Notes: generated by a model from the sequence alone, not told the origin. Counted from the first letter of the stretch, positions 27,248 to 37,519 are shown. The stretch: 64,000 nt of DNA from UBA969 sp041694635 (GCA_041694635.1 JBDNHI010000149.1:1-64000), one strand, 5' to 3'. Program-made: numbers and translations.

Positions 27248-29107
27248 ATGTCATCACATTACATTCCGCGCACCAAGGTTCCTACTATCGTATTTGCAAA
27301 TAGCAACCAAGCTGCTAGGCATATTGCCCTTCAAATCGAAGAAATAATTAAAACCAATTTAACTCAGGGCAAATATACCGTTCTTGGTTTACCTACGGGT
27401 TCCACCCCGGTCAGCTTATATCGTGAATTAATCAGAATGCATAAGGAAGAGGGACTAGATTTTTCTAAAGTTATTTCTTTCAACCTCGATGAATACTATC
27501 CGCTTGACTCAAAGCACCCTCAGAGTTACCGAAGATGGATGCACGAAACATTTTTTGATCATATTAATATTCCCCAAAATCAGATTAATATCCCAGATGG
27601 CACACTTTCTTTCGACAAAATTGAAGAATTTTGTATTAACTACGAAAAGAAAATTAGGCAAGCAGGGGGATTAGATCTCCAACTGCTTGGTATTGGCCGT
27701 TCTGGACATATGGGATTTAACGAACCAGGATCCACCCGTCATAGCCGCACTAGGCTTGCAACCTTAGATGCGGTAACTCGAAGAGATGCGGGTCAGGTGT
27801 TTTTCGGAGAAGAAAATGTTCCATTGCGTGCCTTAACTATGGGTGTGGGCACCATTATGGATGCTAGAAAAGTTATTTTGATGGCCTTTGGCGAACACAA
27901 AGCTCCTATAGTTTCTAAAGCATTGGAAGGCCCAGTTACTGAAAATATCACTGCTAGTTTTCTTCAAGAACATCCAGATGCAACTTTTATTCTTGACCAA
28001 GCAGCTTCAAAAAATCTCTCTGCTATTGATCGACCTTGGGCCGTTGGGCCCGTTGCTTGGAACGATACCCTTATCCGTAAAGCGGTAATTGAACTTAGTC
28101 TTAAAACTGGCAAAGGTTTGCTTAAACTTTCAGATGATGATTTTCGCGAACACGAACTTTATGAATTATTAAGAGAACATGGCCCTGCAAGCGTGCTTGG
28201 TTTAAAAGTTTTTAAGCAAATGATGGATACAATTTGTAACGAACCTGCAGGAACTACCCAAAAGAAAATTTTGGTTTTCAGCCCTCATCCAGATGACGAT
28301 GTTATTAGTATGGGTGGCACCCTAATTCGCTTAGTTGAGCAAGGTCACAAAGTATTTGTTGCATATATGACCAGTGGAAATATTGCAGTATTTGATCACG
28401 ATGCTTGGCGGTTTACCGATTATGCAACAGAGTTTAACAGATTATTCAAAATTGATGAAAAACTGACTCATCAAATTAAAGAAAGGGTTCGGACTTTTCT
28501 TGACCAAAAGTCTGCTGGGCAATCGGATTCTGATGACCTTTTAAAAATAAAATCCCTGATTCGGGAAACCGAGGCCAGGGCAGCAGCACTTGCTTGCGGT
28601 ATTCCACCTGAGCAACTTGAATTTATGAACCTTCGCTTTTATCGTACAGGAACTATTGCCAAAGCTCCTATTTACCCTGCTGATATCCAAGACATTCAAA
28701 ATCTAATTGAAAAGTTTAATCCTTTTCAAGTTTATGTTGCAGGAGAATTATCTGATCCACACGGAACGCATAGGGTTTGTGCAGAAGCAATTTTTGAAGC
28801 AATTCGCAGAGCACGAACTAAAAATATTCAGTCTGAGATTTGGCTTTACCGAGGTGCTTGGGAAGAGTGGGAACCACAGGATTTGGAACGGGTGGTTCCT
28901 CTAGGGCCAGAGGAACTCGAACGGAAAAAGATGGCAATCTTTCGTCATCAATCCCAAAAAGACCGTGCAATGTTCCCAGGGAATTCAGATCGCAGAGAGT
29001 TTTGGCAGCGGGCAGAAGATAGAAACCTTGGCACTGCCAAGATTTTTGATCAGCTTGGTTTACCCGAATTTTTCGCCCTCGAAGGCTTTGTTCAATGGAA
29101 AGAATAA
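27248..29107 (+). CDS. nagB: Glucosamine-6-phosphate deaminase fused to LmbE/PIG-L deacetylase domain
   Basis: About 619 residues. Residues 1-260 are NagB, with FNLDEYYPLD, LGIGRSGHMGFNEPG and other isomerase/deaminase motifs. From about residue 335 a PIG-L/LmbE-type zinc deacetylase follows, with the metal motif SPHPDDDVISMGG (about 343-356) and a late SDPHGTHRVCAEAI. This two-domain form is known in Bacteroidetes and planctomycetes and links GlcNAc-6-P-type deacetylation to deamination. The ATG at 27248 is chosen over TTG 27233. It is cytoplasmic and transcribed alone; the next 200 bases hold no clear feature. Confidence 0.92.
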   Translation: MSSHYIPRTKVPTIVFANSNQAARHIALQIEEIIKTNLTQGKYTVLGLPTGSTPVSLYRELIRMHKEEGLDFSKVISFNLDEYYPLDSKHPQSYRRWMHETFFDHINIPQNQINIPDGTLSFDKIEEFCINYEKKIRQAGGLDLQLLGIGRSGHMGFNEPGSTRHSRTRLATLDAVTRRDAGQVFFGEENVPLRALTMGVGTIMDARKVILMAFGEHKAPIVSKALEGPVTENITASFLQEHPDATFILDQAASKNLSAIDRPWAVGPVAWNDTLIRKAVIELSLKTGKGLLKLSDDDFREHELYELLREHGPASVLGLKVFKQMMDTICNEPAGTTQKKILVFSPHPDDDVISMGGTLIRLVEQGHKVFVAYMTSGNIAVFDHDAWRFTDYATEFNRLFKIDEKLTHQIKERVRTFLDQKSAGQSDSDDLLKIKSLIRETEARAAALACGIPPEQLEFMNLRFYRTGTIAKAPIYPADIQDIQNLIEKFNPFQVYVAGELSDPHGTHRVCAEAIFEAIRRARTKNIQSEIWLYRGAWEEWEPQDLERVVPLGPEELERKKMAIFRHQSQKDRAMFPGNSDRREFWQRAEDRNLGTAKIFDQLGLPEFFALEGFVQWKE

Positions 29108-29311
29108 CCTTTCTTTCCTACAACCACTAAGCCTTGCCTATCTTCAAAATTCGAGTAATCGGAATAATTGTTATCGGTATGCAATTGTTACAGCTTTATT
29201 TATTTTAGCGTTACTATATTTCCTAATTCACTTTAGGACGAATCTTACTTTTTCCGAATGAACATTAAGTTATATCTAAACTATATATTCATTCGCTTTA
29301 GGAAAAAGTCT

Positions 29312-29749
29312 ATGGAAATTATGACTTTGGAAACTGCAGAATCCATGCTGCCTTTAGCGAGCAGGGTTGCAGAAGATTTAAAATGTGCTTCTTCAAGGGT
29401 TAGAATTCTTCGAACTGAAAAAAACTTTTATGAAAAGAAAAAAAATAAACTTAATTGGATAGAGCGTAGAAAATCCTATGAAGTAACGGACGAACTTTTT
29501 TTCATTTCCTCTACCCTTGAAAACATCTTAGTCGAAATAAAAAGTATGGGTATTGAACCTTTAGTTCCCGAACTTGGGTTGATTGGCTTTCCTACCCTTG
29601 TTAATAATAGAAAAGCTTACTTTTCTTGGAAACCAGGTGAGCCTTGCGTTTGTTTTTGGAACTTTTCTGAAGAATTAAATCGCAGGCCAGTCCCTCCAAC
29701 TTGGTATATTGAAGCAGGTATTAATGAAATGAAAAGAAAATCTGCCTAA
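29312..29749 (+). CDS. DUF2203 family protein
   Basis: 145 residues from the ATG at 29312, chosen because AGGA lies nine bases upstream; an ATG at 29258 would add 18 residues. The pattern MTLETAESMLPLASRV, then GIEPLVPELGLIGFP, KAYFSWKPGEPCVCFW and a C-terminal RPVP is the DUF2203 signature, a small soluble family common in planctomycetes and other bacteria with unknown role. trpF starts 43 bases downstream and may be co-transcribed. Confidence 0.8.
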   Translation: MEIMTLETAESMLPLASRVAEDLKCASSRVRILRTEKNFYEKKKNKLNWIERRKSYEVTDELFFISSTLENILVEIKSMGIEPLVPELGLIGFPTLVNNRKAYFSWKPGEPCVCFWNFSEELNRRPVPPTWYIEAGINEMKRKSA

Positions 29750-29792
29750 TATACAGCAGAGATTTTTATTAGACCTCACGACTGTTTGAATT

Positions 29793-30443
29793 ATGAATAA
29801 AAGAGTTCGGGTAAAGGTTTGTGGTGTTAAAACAATTAAAGATGCTTTAAATTCTGTTGAAGCAGGATGTGACGCTCTAGGCCTAAATTTTTATCCTCAT
29901 TCCGTTCGTTGCATTACAATTAATACTGCATTAGCCATTGCAAATTCTTTGCCCCCGTTTGTTTCATTGGTTGCTGTTTTTGCAAATGCCAATGCCCACG
30001 ATGTTCAAGAAGTTTTCAACAACATAAAACGCATTGATTACTTTCAGTTTCACGGGAACTATCCAGAATTAAGTATCATTAAATCTAAAAAATGGATTGC
30101 AACTCTTTCGATTGATGAATCAATGCCTTTAGACTTATTACAAAATAAATTAGATGAGTTTAATCAATTGGCTATTCCCCCTTGTTCAATTCTTATTGAT
30201 TCAAAAATCAAAGGGATGTTTGGTGGAACAGGTATTACGGCTCCCTGGAAAATTATATCTGAATTAAAATGTAATTTTCCTCTATTACTTGCAGGTGGAC
30301 TAACTCCAGAAAATGTTAATGAAGCAATATTGGTTGTAAAACCATATGGTGTTGATGTTGCTTCTGGAGTTGAAAGCGAACCCGGGGAAAAGTCTGCGAC
30401 CAAATTAAAGAAATTTATCTCAAATTCATTTCTTGTTCTTTAG
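29793..30443 (+). CDS. trpF: Phosphoribosylanthranilate isomerase
   Basis: 216 residues, normal length. The conserved KVCGVKTIKDALNSVEAGCDALGLNFYP start (catalytic Cys and Asp region) is present, with the AGGLTPENVNEAI phosphate-binding segment and DVASGVESEPGEK toward the end. It catalyses the third step of tryptophan synthesis from anthranilate. No other trp gene is adjacent, so the pathway is scattered. No strong ribosome-binding site is seen. Confidence 0.95.
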   Translation: MNKRVRVKVCGVKTIKDALNSVEAGCDALGLNFYPHSVRCITINTALAIANSLPPFVSLVAVFANANAHDVQEVFNNIKRIDYFQFHGNYPELSIIKSKKWIATLSIDESMPLDLLQNKLDEFNQLAIPPCSILIDSKIKGMFGGTGITAPWKIISELKCNFPLLLAGGLTPENVNEAILVVKPYGVDVASGVESEPGEKSATKLKKFISNSFLVL

Positions 30444-30834
30444 ACTTAACCATTTCGTACATTACAAAGAACAGATTAAACCTGCAATTATATCGGAAAA
30501 AGGGTAGGTAAATATTGCCAATCCTAAAGACATTAAAATCATACTTTTATGATGATGTGTCTAGGAATCTACACCACCAGTTTTAGTTAACTAACTGTCA
30601 GCCCTACGAAAATTCTAAAGCTAATAAGAATCAAGTAATTATTTGGTGATGATAATGCTTTTAAATCAAAAAATGCGCTTATTCGTTTTCTTTTGTAAAT
30701 GAAAAGATTTATTTTCAAGAGTTCCAACTGGTTGCTCCTTTTTAGGATCAGGTGAAATAAGTAAGAACATTTTTTGTATGATAATATTGGTGAAACTAAA
30801 TTAGAAACTTTTGTAAGTTTCAGGGAAAAGGGCT
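30444..30834. other. 391-base intergenic region
   Basis: AT-rich sequence between trpF and the moeA pair. I see no gene, no convincing terminator and no recognisable riboswitch. A molybdenum-cofactor RNA motif would be plausible here, but I cannot identify one by eye. Confidence 0.4.
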
Positions 30835-32097
30835 ATGCAACCAGAGAATAAGCTTTTTCATAGTTCCGATATTCGGATGAAAGGATTTAAAGAGAAACGC
30901 AATGTTTCGGAATTTCTAAAAATAATCGATGAAAATGTATTAACAATTAATGAATTTGAAATAGTAGATTTGCACCATGCTTCTGGAAGGGTTTTAGCAA
31001 TTACTATAAAATCTGAAATCAATGTGCCCGGTTTCAATCGTTCCGCAATGGATGGTTATGCGTTAAAAGGTGAAGAAACCTTTGGTGCTGATCTTTATGC
31101 ACCGCTCGAATTTAAAATTATTGGTGTTTCATTGCCTGCTAAACCTTTTGAAGGGAAATTAGAACTTAATAACGCAGTTAGAATTATGACGGGTTCCCCT
31201 ATGCCTTTAGGTGCAGATGCGGTAATTCCATTTGAACTAGCCAAAGAAGAAGGTGGAATACTAAAAGTTATCGAGGCAATTCCTCCGGGAAAAAATGTTG
31301 GTAAAATTGGCGAAGATGTGCGAGTTGGCCAAGAAATTTTTCCCCCAGGCAGAAAAATAAGACCTCAAGATGTTGGTCTTTTAGCTTCTATCGGTTTTCC
31401 TAATCTAAAAGTTTTACGAAAACCTGTAGTCGAAATCTTTATTACAGGGGATGAATTGCTTCCGCCCGGATCTATGCCTATTGGATCTAAAATTGTAGAT
31501 TCGAATTCAGTTATGTTGGAGTCGCTTGTCTTCCGTGATATCGCTTGCCTACCAAAAATAATACGCCTTCAAGACAGTAGAGAATTAATCAAAAGTGCAA
31601 TTATTGAATCAGATGCAGATTTTATTTTAATTAGTGGGGGAAGTTCTGTCGGTCAGGAAGACCACGCGCCTACTATTGTATCTGAATTAGGCGAAATTTT
31701 AATTCACGGTGTAGCTCTTAGGCCAGCAAGCCCATCTGGAATGGGAAAGATAAATAAAAAGGTTGTGTTTTTAATTCCTGGGAACCCCGTTTCTTGTCTT
31801 TGTGCTTATGATCTTTTCGCAAGTAGGGCCATAAGGAAATTTGCGGGATTAAATTACAATATTCCATACCGAACAGTTTTTTTGCAGCTTGGTTCTAAAG
31901 TTTCATCTATGGTGGGAAGAATGGATTATGTTCGGGTTAAAATTAGTAATCAATTAGCAGAGCCACTTGCAATTAGTGGGGCTTCTATGCTTAGTACCAC
32001 CACATTTGCTGATGGTTTTATTCTTGTTCCTCCCGAATGTGAAGGATTTCCTGCTGGGGAAAAAGTTGAAATTTACCTTTACGATTTATTTTTATGA
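30835..32097 (+). CDS. moeA: Molybdopterin molybdenumtransferase MoeA
   Basis: 420 residues with all MoeA domains. The N-terminal GFNRSAMDGYALKGEE and IMTGSPMPLGADAVIPFE are followed by the MoaB/MogA-like domain (ETTGDELLPPG-like, read as ITGDELLPPG; VDSNSVMLESL; ISGGSSVGQEDHAP). The C-terminal domain ends the protein. It inserts molybdate (or tungstate) into molybdopterin-AMP. A purine-rich AGGGAAAAGGG precedes the ATG. The next gene overlaps by ATGA and is a second MoeA, so the two are translationally coupled. Confidence 0.93.
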   Translation: MQPENKLFHSSDIRMKGFKEKRNVSEFLKIIDENVLTINEFEIVDLHHASGRVLAITIKSEINVPGFNRSAMDGYALKGEETFGADLYAPLEFKIIGVSLPAKPFEGKLELNNAVRIMTGSPMPLGADAVIPFELAKEEGGILKVIEAIPPGKNVGKIGEDVRVGQEIFPPGRKIRPQDVGLLASIGFPNLKVLRKPVVEIFITGDELLPPGSMPIGSKIVDSNSVMLESLVFRDIACLPKIIRLQDSRELIKSAIIESDADFILISGGSSVGQEDHAPTIVSELGEILIHGVALRPASPSGMGKINKKVVFLIPGNPVSCLCAYDLFASRAIRKFAGLNYNIPYRTVFLQLGSKVSSMVGRMDYVRVKISNQLAEPLAISGASMLSTTTFADGFILVPPECEGFPAGEKVEIYLYDLFL

Positions 32098-34052
32098 ATG
32101 ATTCAAATACCCAAAAGCAATTTTTAACTGTGATAGACCGAGATCAGGCTGAGAAATTATTTCAAGCCGAACTCGATATGATTCCTCTTGAATCGGAGCA
32201 AGTTTTTCTTTCCCACGCACTTTATCGGGTTCTTGCTTTTGATGTTTTTGCTCCCATTGATGTTCCAGGATTTGATCGTTCTAATGTCGATGGATTTGCA
32301 TTAAAAGCTGAAGATTCTTTTGGCGCTTGTGAAGATTCAAATAAAGAATTTCAAGTCGGTAATGAAAATATTGCTACAGGCGTTCATCCCAAGTCAATTG
32401 TTTTTAATGGAACAACTTTACCTATTTCTACAGGCGGGATGCTTCCTAGAGGAGCGGATGCAGTGGTGATGATTGAAAACACTCATTTTAAAAATGGTGT
32501 ACTTTATATTGATAAGGCAGTTAGCCCGGGGAGTAATATAACTTTTGCGGGAACAGATATTGCAAAGGGTGAAATCATTCTTCGTAAAGGTGAACTGCTT
32601 TCATCAAGAGAAACAGGTGTGCTTGCAGCTCTTGGCATTAATAAAGTTTCGGTTATTCGAAAGCCTCGGGTTTCAATTTTTTCTACAGGCGATGAAATAG
32701 TTCCCCCGGGCGAATCTCTGCCTCTTGGCTCTATTTATGACAGTAATAGTACGGTTCTTGCAGATGCGGTAAGGGAAATTGGATGTGAGGCAATAGGTCT
32801 TGGAATTATTAAAGATCAAATGGTAAGCCTTAAAGATGCGCTCAACTCTGCTTTAAAATATGATGTAATTTTACTTAGTGGCGGAACTTCAAAAGGTGGT
32901 GGCGATCTTTCCTATAAGGCGGTTGCTGAAATGGGAGCACCTGGAATTGTAGCCCACGGGATTTCGCTCAAACCGGGAAAACCGCTTTGTCTTGCAGTCA
33001 TCCGGCATCAAGGAAGAAAAGTTCCCGTGGTTGTTTTACCCGGATTTCCCACCTCAGCAATTTTTACTTTTCTGGAGTTTGTTGCACCAGTTTTAAAATG
33101 TATGGCAGGAAAATCTGTTGATAAGTCTAGTGCTGTTTCTGCTTGCTTGCCCTTCAGGATTAATTCCGAGCAGGGGCGAACAGAGTTCCTTCTGGTTGGC
33201 CTTGTTCGCAATCAATCTGACACTTTAAATTTAGATAGGCCTAAATTTTCTGCTTATCCCTTGGGAAAAGGTTCGGGGTCGGTCACCTCTTTTGCTAAAG
33301 CCGATGGTTATATTGTTATTCCTCAAAATCGAGAATTTCTTGATGTTAATGAAATTGTTGATGTCCAACTTTTAGCAAAAGAAATTATTCCTGCTGAAAT
33401 TGTAATTATGGGTAGCCATTGTGTTGGGCTTGATTATCTTATTGGAAAATTACGAGAACTTGGGGTTCGTGCTAAGTTCCTATCTGTTGGTAGTACTGGT
33501 GGGCTTGATGCTGTTAAACGCAATGAATGCGATATTGCTGGTATACATTTGCTTCACCAAGAATCTAACACCTACAACCAACATTTTATAAGTGATAACA
33601 TTGAATTAATTAAGGGTTATAGTCGTAGGCAGGGTTTGATTTTCCGAAAAGACGACAAACGCTTTTCTCATAAAACTTTGGATTTTATTATTCAAAATAT
33701 TATTTCCCTTCCCAATGTGCTTATGGTTAACCGAAATAGAGGCAGTGGCACTCGAATTCTTATCGATAAACTTTTAAATAAGATTAGGCCTGATGGATAT
33801 TTTGCAGAAGTTAAATCTCACACCGCTGTAGTTGCGGCAGTTTGTCAAGAGCGTGCCGATTGGGGGATTGCAATTAAGTCTGTAGTTGAAGAAAGTGTTC
33901 TAGGTTTTATTCCATTAACGAATGAGGAATTTGATTTTGCGATTCCAAAAGTTAGGTTATCAAGACCAGAAATTCAAATTTTCGTAAACCTTCTCAAAGA
34001 TCCTAGTGTTCTAAAAGAGTTGGAAAAGCTAGGATTACTATTAAAAAAATAA
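32094..34052 (+). CDS. MoeA fused to a periplasmic-binding-protein-like domain
   Basis: 652 residues. Residues about 1-425 repeat the MoeA architecture (GFDRSNVDGFALKAED, FSTGDEIVPPG, LLSGGTSKGGGD). From about 430 a PBP-like domain follows (IVIMGSHCVGLDYL, DIAGIHLL, NRNRGSGTRIL and RADWGIAIKS), as in MoeA-LysR-substrate-binding fusions. There is no signal peptide, so the PBP part acts in the cytoplasm, possibly sensing molybdate, tungstate or the cofactor. Two tandem MoeA copies with one PBP fusion are known in bacteria and archaea and may divide molybdenum and tungsten work. It overlaps the upstream moeA by four bases. Confidence 0.9.
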   Translation: MNDSNTQKQFLTVIDRDQAEKLFQAELDMIPLESEQVFLSHALYRVLAFDVFAPIDVPGFDRSNVDGFALKAEDSFGACEDSNKEFQVGNENIATGVHPKSIVFNGTTLPISTGGMLPRGADAVVMIENTHFKNGVLYIDKAVSPGSNITFAGTDIAKGEIILRKGELLSSRETGVLAALGINKVSVIRKPRVSIFSTGDEIVPPGESLPLGSIYDSNSTVLADAVREIGCEAIGLGIIKDQMVSLKDALNSALKYDVILLSGGTSKGGGDLSYKAVAEMGAPGIVAHGISLKPGKPLCLAVIRHQGRKVPVVVLPGFPTSAIFTFLEFVAPVLKCMAGKSVDKSSAVSACLPFRINSEQGRTEFLLVGLVRNQSDTLNLDRPKFSAYPLGKGSGSVTSFAKADGYIVIPQNREFLDVNEIVDVQLLAKEIIPAEIVIMGSHCVGLDYLIGKLRELGVRAKFLSVGSTGGLDAVKRNECDIAGIHLLHQESNTYNQHFISDNIELIKGYSRRQGLIFRKDDKRFSHKTLDFIIQNIISLPNVLMVNRNRGSGTRILIDKLLNKIRPDGYFAEVKSHTAVVAAVCQERADWGIAIKSVVEESVLGFIPLTNEEFDFAIPKVRLSRPEIQIFVNLLKDPSVLKELEKLGLLLKK

Positions 34053-34204
34053 CCACTTCTACTGTAAAATTACATTTAAACCTTTAAAAGCAAAGATAAT
34101 CCACGACTTCTTTAAGGAATTGTAATAAATCTCTTCCAGAATTGCCGATTTGATATTAGGATATTTATGTTAGTTCCGCCTGTGCTTAAATAAAGGTTCC
34201 TTCC

Positions 34205-35575
34205 TTGTTGAATTCAAATTATCATCACAAACATAATACTGGAATACTGCGCAGAGAAATGCTGCAGGTTGGTTTTTCTGGATTAGTTGGGTTGGGATTA
34301 AGCAGCCCAGGTTTAGCTTTTTCTAAACAACTAAAAAAACCTAAAGCAGTCATCCTCGTTTTTCTTACCGGTGCTTCCAGCCATATCGATATGTTTGATA
34401 TGAAACCCGATGCACCTCAAGAAATACGCGGTGAATTTAAACCCATTTCTACCAATGTTACCGGAATTCAGATTAGTGAGCATTTACCTTTGCTTGCTTC
34501 TCGCATTGATAAAGTTGCTTTGGTACGAAGTATGGCGCACAAAGAAAATAACCACCTTGTGGCTACCCATCATACCCTTACCGGCCATCAGCAACTTGGA
34601 GCTTTTTTTGATAAAATTGCATCTAGAGATGATTGGCCTTCGTACAGTTCTGCGCTAAATCACCTTAAGCCTCGAACCGATGGAATTCCTTCAGGTATTA
34701 ACTTGCCTACATTTTTATCGGAAGGCCCCCTTACTTGGCCTGGTCAGCATGGAGGTTTTCTTGGTCCAAAACACGACCCTTGGCAAATTGCTCAAGATCC
34801 CGCAAAGCCTGATTTTAAAGTTGACAATCTTTCGATATTTCCCGGTCTCGCTATCGATCGCTTTCACGACCGTAATTCTCTTCTTAATCAAGTCAACCTC
34901 CAGCAAAAGCAAATGGATACCCTTGCTACAACCAAGCGATTAAAAGACCAACAAGAACTTGCTCTTTCAGTTCTTACTTCCGGTAAGGTTGCAAAAGCTT
35001 TTGATTTAAACCTAGAACCTTTAGCCAGTAGAGCACGCTACGGAAATCATTCGTTTGGCCAATCTATGCTTCTTGCCAGAAGACTTGTTCAAGCTGGCGT
35101 TCCGGTTGTTCAGGCAAATATGGGTCGGGTGCAAAACTGGGATACGCATGGCAATAACTTCAACCGCTTAAAAAATGATCTTTTACCACCACTCGACCGT
35201 GGTTTTTCTTCTTTACTCGACGACCTCGAATCTTCCGGACTTCTTGATGATACTTTGGTAATTCTTACGGGTGAGTTTGGTAGAACTCCAAAAATTAGTT
35301 TCCAGCCAGGCGACAAAAATAAGCAACCGGGCAGAGACCATTGGGCCGCTTGTTACACCACTTTATTTGCGGGCGCGGGGGTTAAAGGCGGTTCTGTTAT
35401 TGGTAAATCTGATAAAATTGGGGCTTACCCTCTTTCCGTTCCTTTTTCACCAGATGACCTTGGGGCCACCGTTTATAATACCTTGGGTATCGATCCTGCG
35501 AGCGAAGTGGTTGACCGCCAAAAACGCCCTTCCCAATTGAACCGTGGTAAAATTATGGATTGTCTTTTTGCTTGA
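34205..35575 (+). CDS. DUF1501 family exported protein
   Basis: About 456 residues; the start is uncertain (TTG at 34205 or 34208; no ATG is well placed before the internal MLQVG at 34259). The N-terminus carries a twin-arginine-like RREMLQVGFSGL signal, then VILVFLTGASSHIDMFDMKP, the DUF1501 start. The later VPVVQANMG..WDTHGNN and LVILTGEFGRTPKI and GRDHW segments match the phosphatase/sulfatase-like fold of this family. DUF1501 proteins are abundant in planctomycetes and usually paired with DUF1549/DUF1553 genes; here none is adjacent. Function unknown. Confidence 0.85.
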   Translation: MLNSNYHHKHNTGILRREMLQVGFSGLVGLGLSSPGLAFSKQLKKPKAVILVFLTGASSHIDMFDMKPDAPQEIRGEFKPISTNVTGIQISEHLPLLASRIDKVALVRSMAHKENNHLVATHHTLTGHQQLGAFFDKIASRDDWPSYSSALNHLKPRTDGIPSGINLPTFLSEGPLTWPGQHGGFLGPKHDPWQIAQDPAKPDFKVDNLSIFPGLAIDRFHDRNSLLNQVNLQQKQMDTLATTKRLKDQQELALSVLTSGKVAKAFDLNLEPLASRARYGNHSFGQSMLLARRLVQAGVPVVQANMGRVQNWDTHGNNFNRLKNDLLPPLDRGFSSLLDDLESSGLLDDTLVILTGEFGRTPKISFQPGDKNKQPGRDHWAACYTTLFAGAGVKGGSVIGKSDKIGAYPLSVPFSPDDLGATVYNTLGIDPASEVVDRQKRPSQLNRGKIMDCLFA

Positions 35576-35677
35576 TCATCTTCCACTTCAATGGCATATT
35601 TATTGAATGAAGAATTTAAACTTTAATTACAATCGTGGTTTATTGCAAAACTTTTTTTAAATCTTAAGGGTAAAACT

Positions 35678-36568
35678 ATGATGCAGTGCCTTCTGATTCT
35701 TTCAATTTTTATTGGATTAAACTCTTCGTTATTTGGTGCAAATACCCAAGTAATCAATGTTTGGCCTAACAAGGCACCGGGTGAAAATAAAGATATCGGT
35801 CCTGAAAAAATTGAGCCTAGTAATCCTAAAGATAGTTCACCTACTATCCGCTTAAGTAATATCAGTTCCCCTACACTTACTGTTTATAAACCAATTGAAG
35901 GTAAAAGTAATGGTGTTTCTATTATTATTTGTCCGGGTGGGGGACACCGAATACTTGCCTGGGATAAAGAAGGTACTGAAGTTGCAGAATGGCTTTCTAG
36001 CATCGGGTTTACCTCGTTTGTTTTAAAATATCGGGTTCCAGCAAGGGATGAAAGCAAGCGTTATTTCGCCGCAGTTCAAGATGCTCAACGCTCGGTTAGT
36101 TTGGTGCGATCCTTGGCTAAAGAAATGAAGCTCAACGAAAAATCGATAGGAATCCTTGGTTTTTCTGCTGGGGGTGAAACTGCTTGTTTAACTTCTTTGT
36201 TTGAAACGAAGATTTACCCAAACCTTGATAAAATTGATGAGAACTCTTCTAAGCCTGATTTTGCAGTATTAATTTATCCGGGCGGCCTTCTAGACAAAAG
36301 CCAAACAAATATACTTCCTTATGTGAAAGCAAATAAGAATTCACCCCCTATGTTTTTTGCCCACGCTTCTGATGATAAAGTTTCTCCACTTAATAGCGTT
36401 CTTACCTACGCAGAGTTAAAGAAAAACAATGTGCCTGCAGAACTTCATATTTATGCTTTAGGTGGCCACGGGTTTGGTCTTCGTCCTTCAAGCTTTGCGG
36501 CTTCTTCTTGGCATAAAGCGTGCGAAAAATGGCTGTTCAATATGAAATTTCTTTCGGAATCTAAATAA
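35678..36568 (+). CDS. Secreted alpha/beta-hydrolase (acetylxylan-esterase-like)
   Basis: 296 residues. A signal peptide covers about residues 1-20. The hydrolase core begins with VSIIICPGGGHRILAWDKEG (oxyanion/GGG region). It has the nucleophile elbow GFSAGGETA, an Asp in HASDDKVSP and the His in GGHGFGL, so the catalytic triad is complete. The type resembles acetylxylan or polysaccharide esterases of planctomycetes. AAGGGT precedes the ATG. The next gene begins 11 bases downstream with its own AAGGA, and both are probably one transcript. Confidence 0.85.
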   Translation: MMQCLLILSIFIGLNSSLFGANTQVINVWPNKAPGENKDIGPEKIEPSNPKDSSPTIRLSNISSPTLTVYKPIEGKSNGVSIIICPGGGHRILAWDKEGTEVAEWLSSIGFTSFVLKYRVPARDESKRYFAAVQDAQRSVSLVRSLAKEMKLNEKSIGILGFSAGGETACLTSLFETKIYPNLDKIDENSSKPDFAVLIYPGGLLDKSQTNILPYVKANKNSPPMFFAHASDDKVSPLNSVLTYAELKKNNVPAELHIYALGGHGFGLRPSSFAASSWHKACEKWLFNMKFLSESK

Positions 36569-36579
36569 GGAACCTTTCG

Positions 36580-37503
36580 ATGATTAAATCTTTTCCCTTT
36601 GCAAAATCTTTATTTGCAACTTCGATTTTTGCACTTTCATTTTTTATGTCGTCTAATGACATTAAAGCTGCCGATATCAAGCACTCTTTTATTGCCTTTG
36701 GTAATGAAACTTATGTCGTTGACGCTGAGGGCAAAATAGCCAGACAAATCCCTCGTTCCTCCAGAGATGGTTGGGTCTTACCCAATGGCAATGTCCTCCT
36801 TGCTGTTTCGAAAGGTAAAGAGTACCCAGGCGGAGGCGTTATCGAAATTAATAAAGATGGAAAAACTGTTTTCGAATTCAAAGGTTCACAATCAGAAGTG
36901 AACACGGTGCAACCGCTTGAGAATGGCAATATTTTGCTTACCGAAGCTGGCCCTAAACCCCGACTTTTAGAAGTTTCTCGAGATGGAAAAATTATAGTCG
37001 ATATGCCTATCCAAGCTCAAACCAAAGATCATCATCTTCAAACTAGGATGGCTCGGAAACTTCCCAATGGGAATTATCTTATCCCTCAACTTCTTGACAA
37101 AGTCGTTCGTGAATACAGTCCCGATGGTAAAATTGTTTGGGAAGTTAAAACACCTAATTGGCCCTTTACTGCAATTAGACTCCCCGACGGAAACACGCTA
37201 ATTAATTGCACCCTAGGCCACTTGGTGATTGAAGTTGACCCTAATGGCAAAACCGTTTGGTCGCTTAGCAATGACGACCTTCCAGGAAAACCAATCAATG
37301 ATGCTTGTGGTGGTCAAAGGTTATCAAACGGGAATACCGTGATTACCTCGCACCACGCCAAGGCAAATCAGACAAAATTAATTGAAGTGAATAAGGAAAA
37401 GAAAATAGTATGGACTTACACGAATTCCAAAAATTCAGGAATTCATCACTTTCAGATTTTAGAAACTGATGGAATGCTTCTGAAAGAAAAACCAATGCGG
37501 TAG
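36580..37503 (+). CDS. Secreted beta-propeller protein (arylsulfotransferase-like/PQQ-like)
   Basis: 307 residues. A signal peptide (about residues 1-30) is followed by repeated short beta-propeller units carrying LPNGNVLLA, LENGNILLTEAG, LPNGNYLIPQ, LPDGNTLI and LSNGNTVIT, each spaced about 40-50 residues, with GKIVWE-type strands between. This is typical of the arylsulfotransferase-like/PQQ-binding-like propeller families. No catalytic residues for sulfotransfer can be confirmed. It follows the esterase by 11 bases and may act with it outside the cytoplasm. Confidence 0.75.
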   Translation: MIKSFPFAKSLFATSIFALSFFMSSNDIKAADIKHSFIAFGNETYVVDAEGKIARQIPRSSRDGWVLPNGNVLLAVSKGKEYPGGGVIEINKDGKTVFEFKGSQSEVNTVQPLENGNILLTEAGPKPRLLEVSRDGKIIVDMPIQAQTKDHHLQTRMARKLPNGNYLIPQLLDKVVREYSPDGKIVWEVKTPNWPFTAIRLPDGNTLINCTLGHLVIEVDPNGKTVWSLSNDDLPGKPINDACGGQRLSNGNTVITSHHAKANQTKLIEVNKEKKIVWTYTNSKNSGIHHFQILETDGMLLKEKPMR

Positions 37504-37519
37504 AGTTTTCTTTTTGCAA

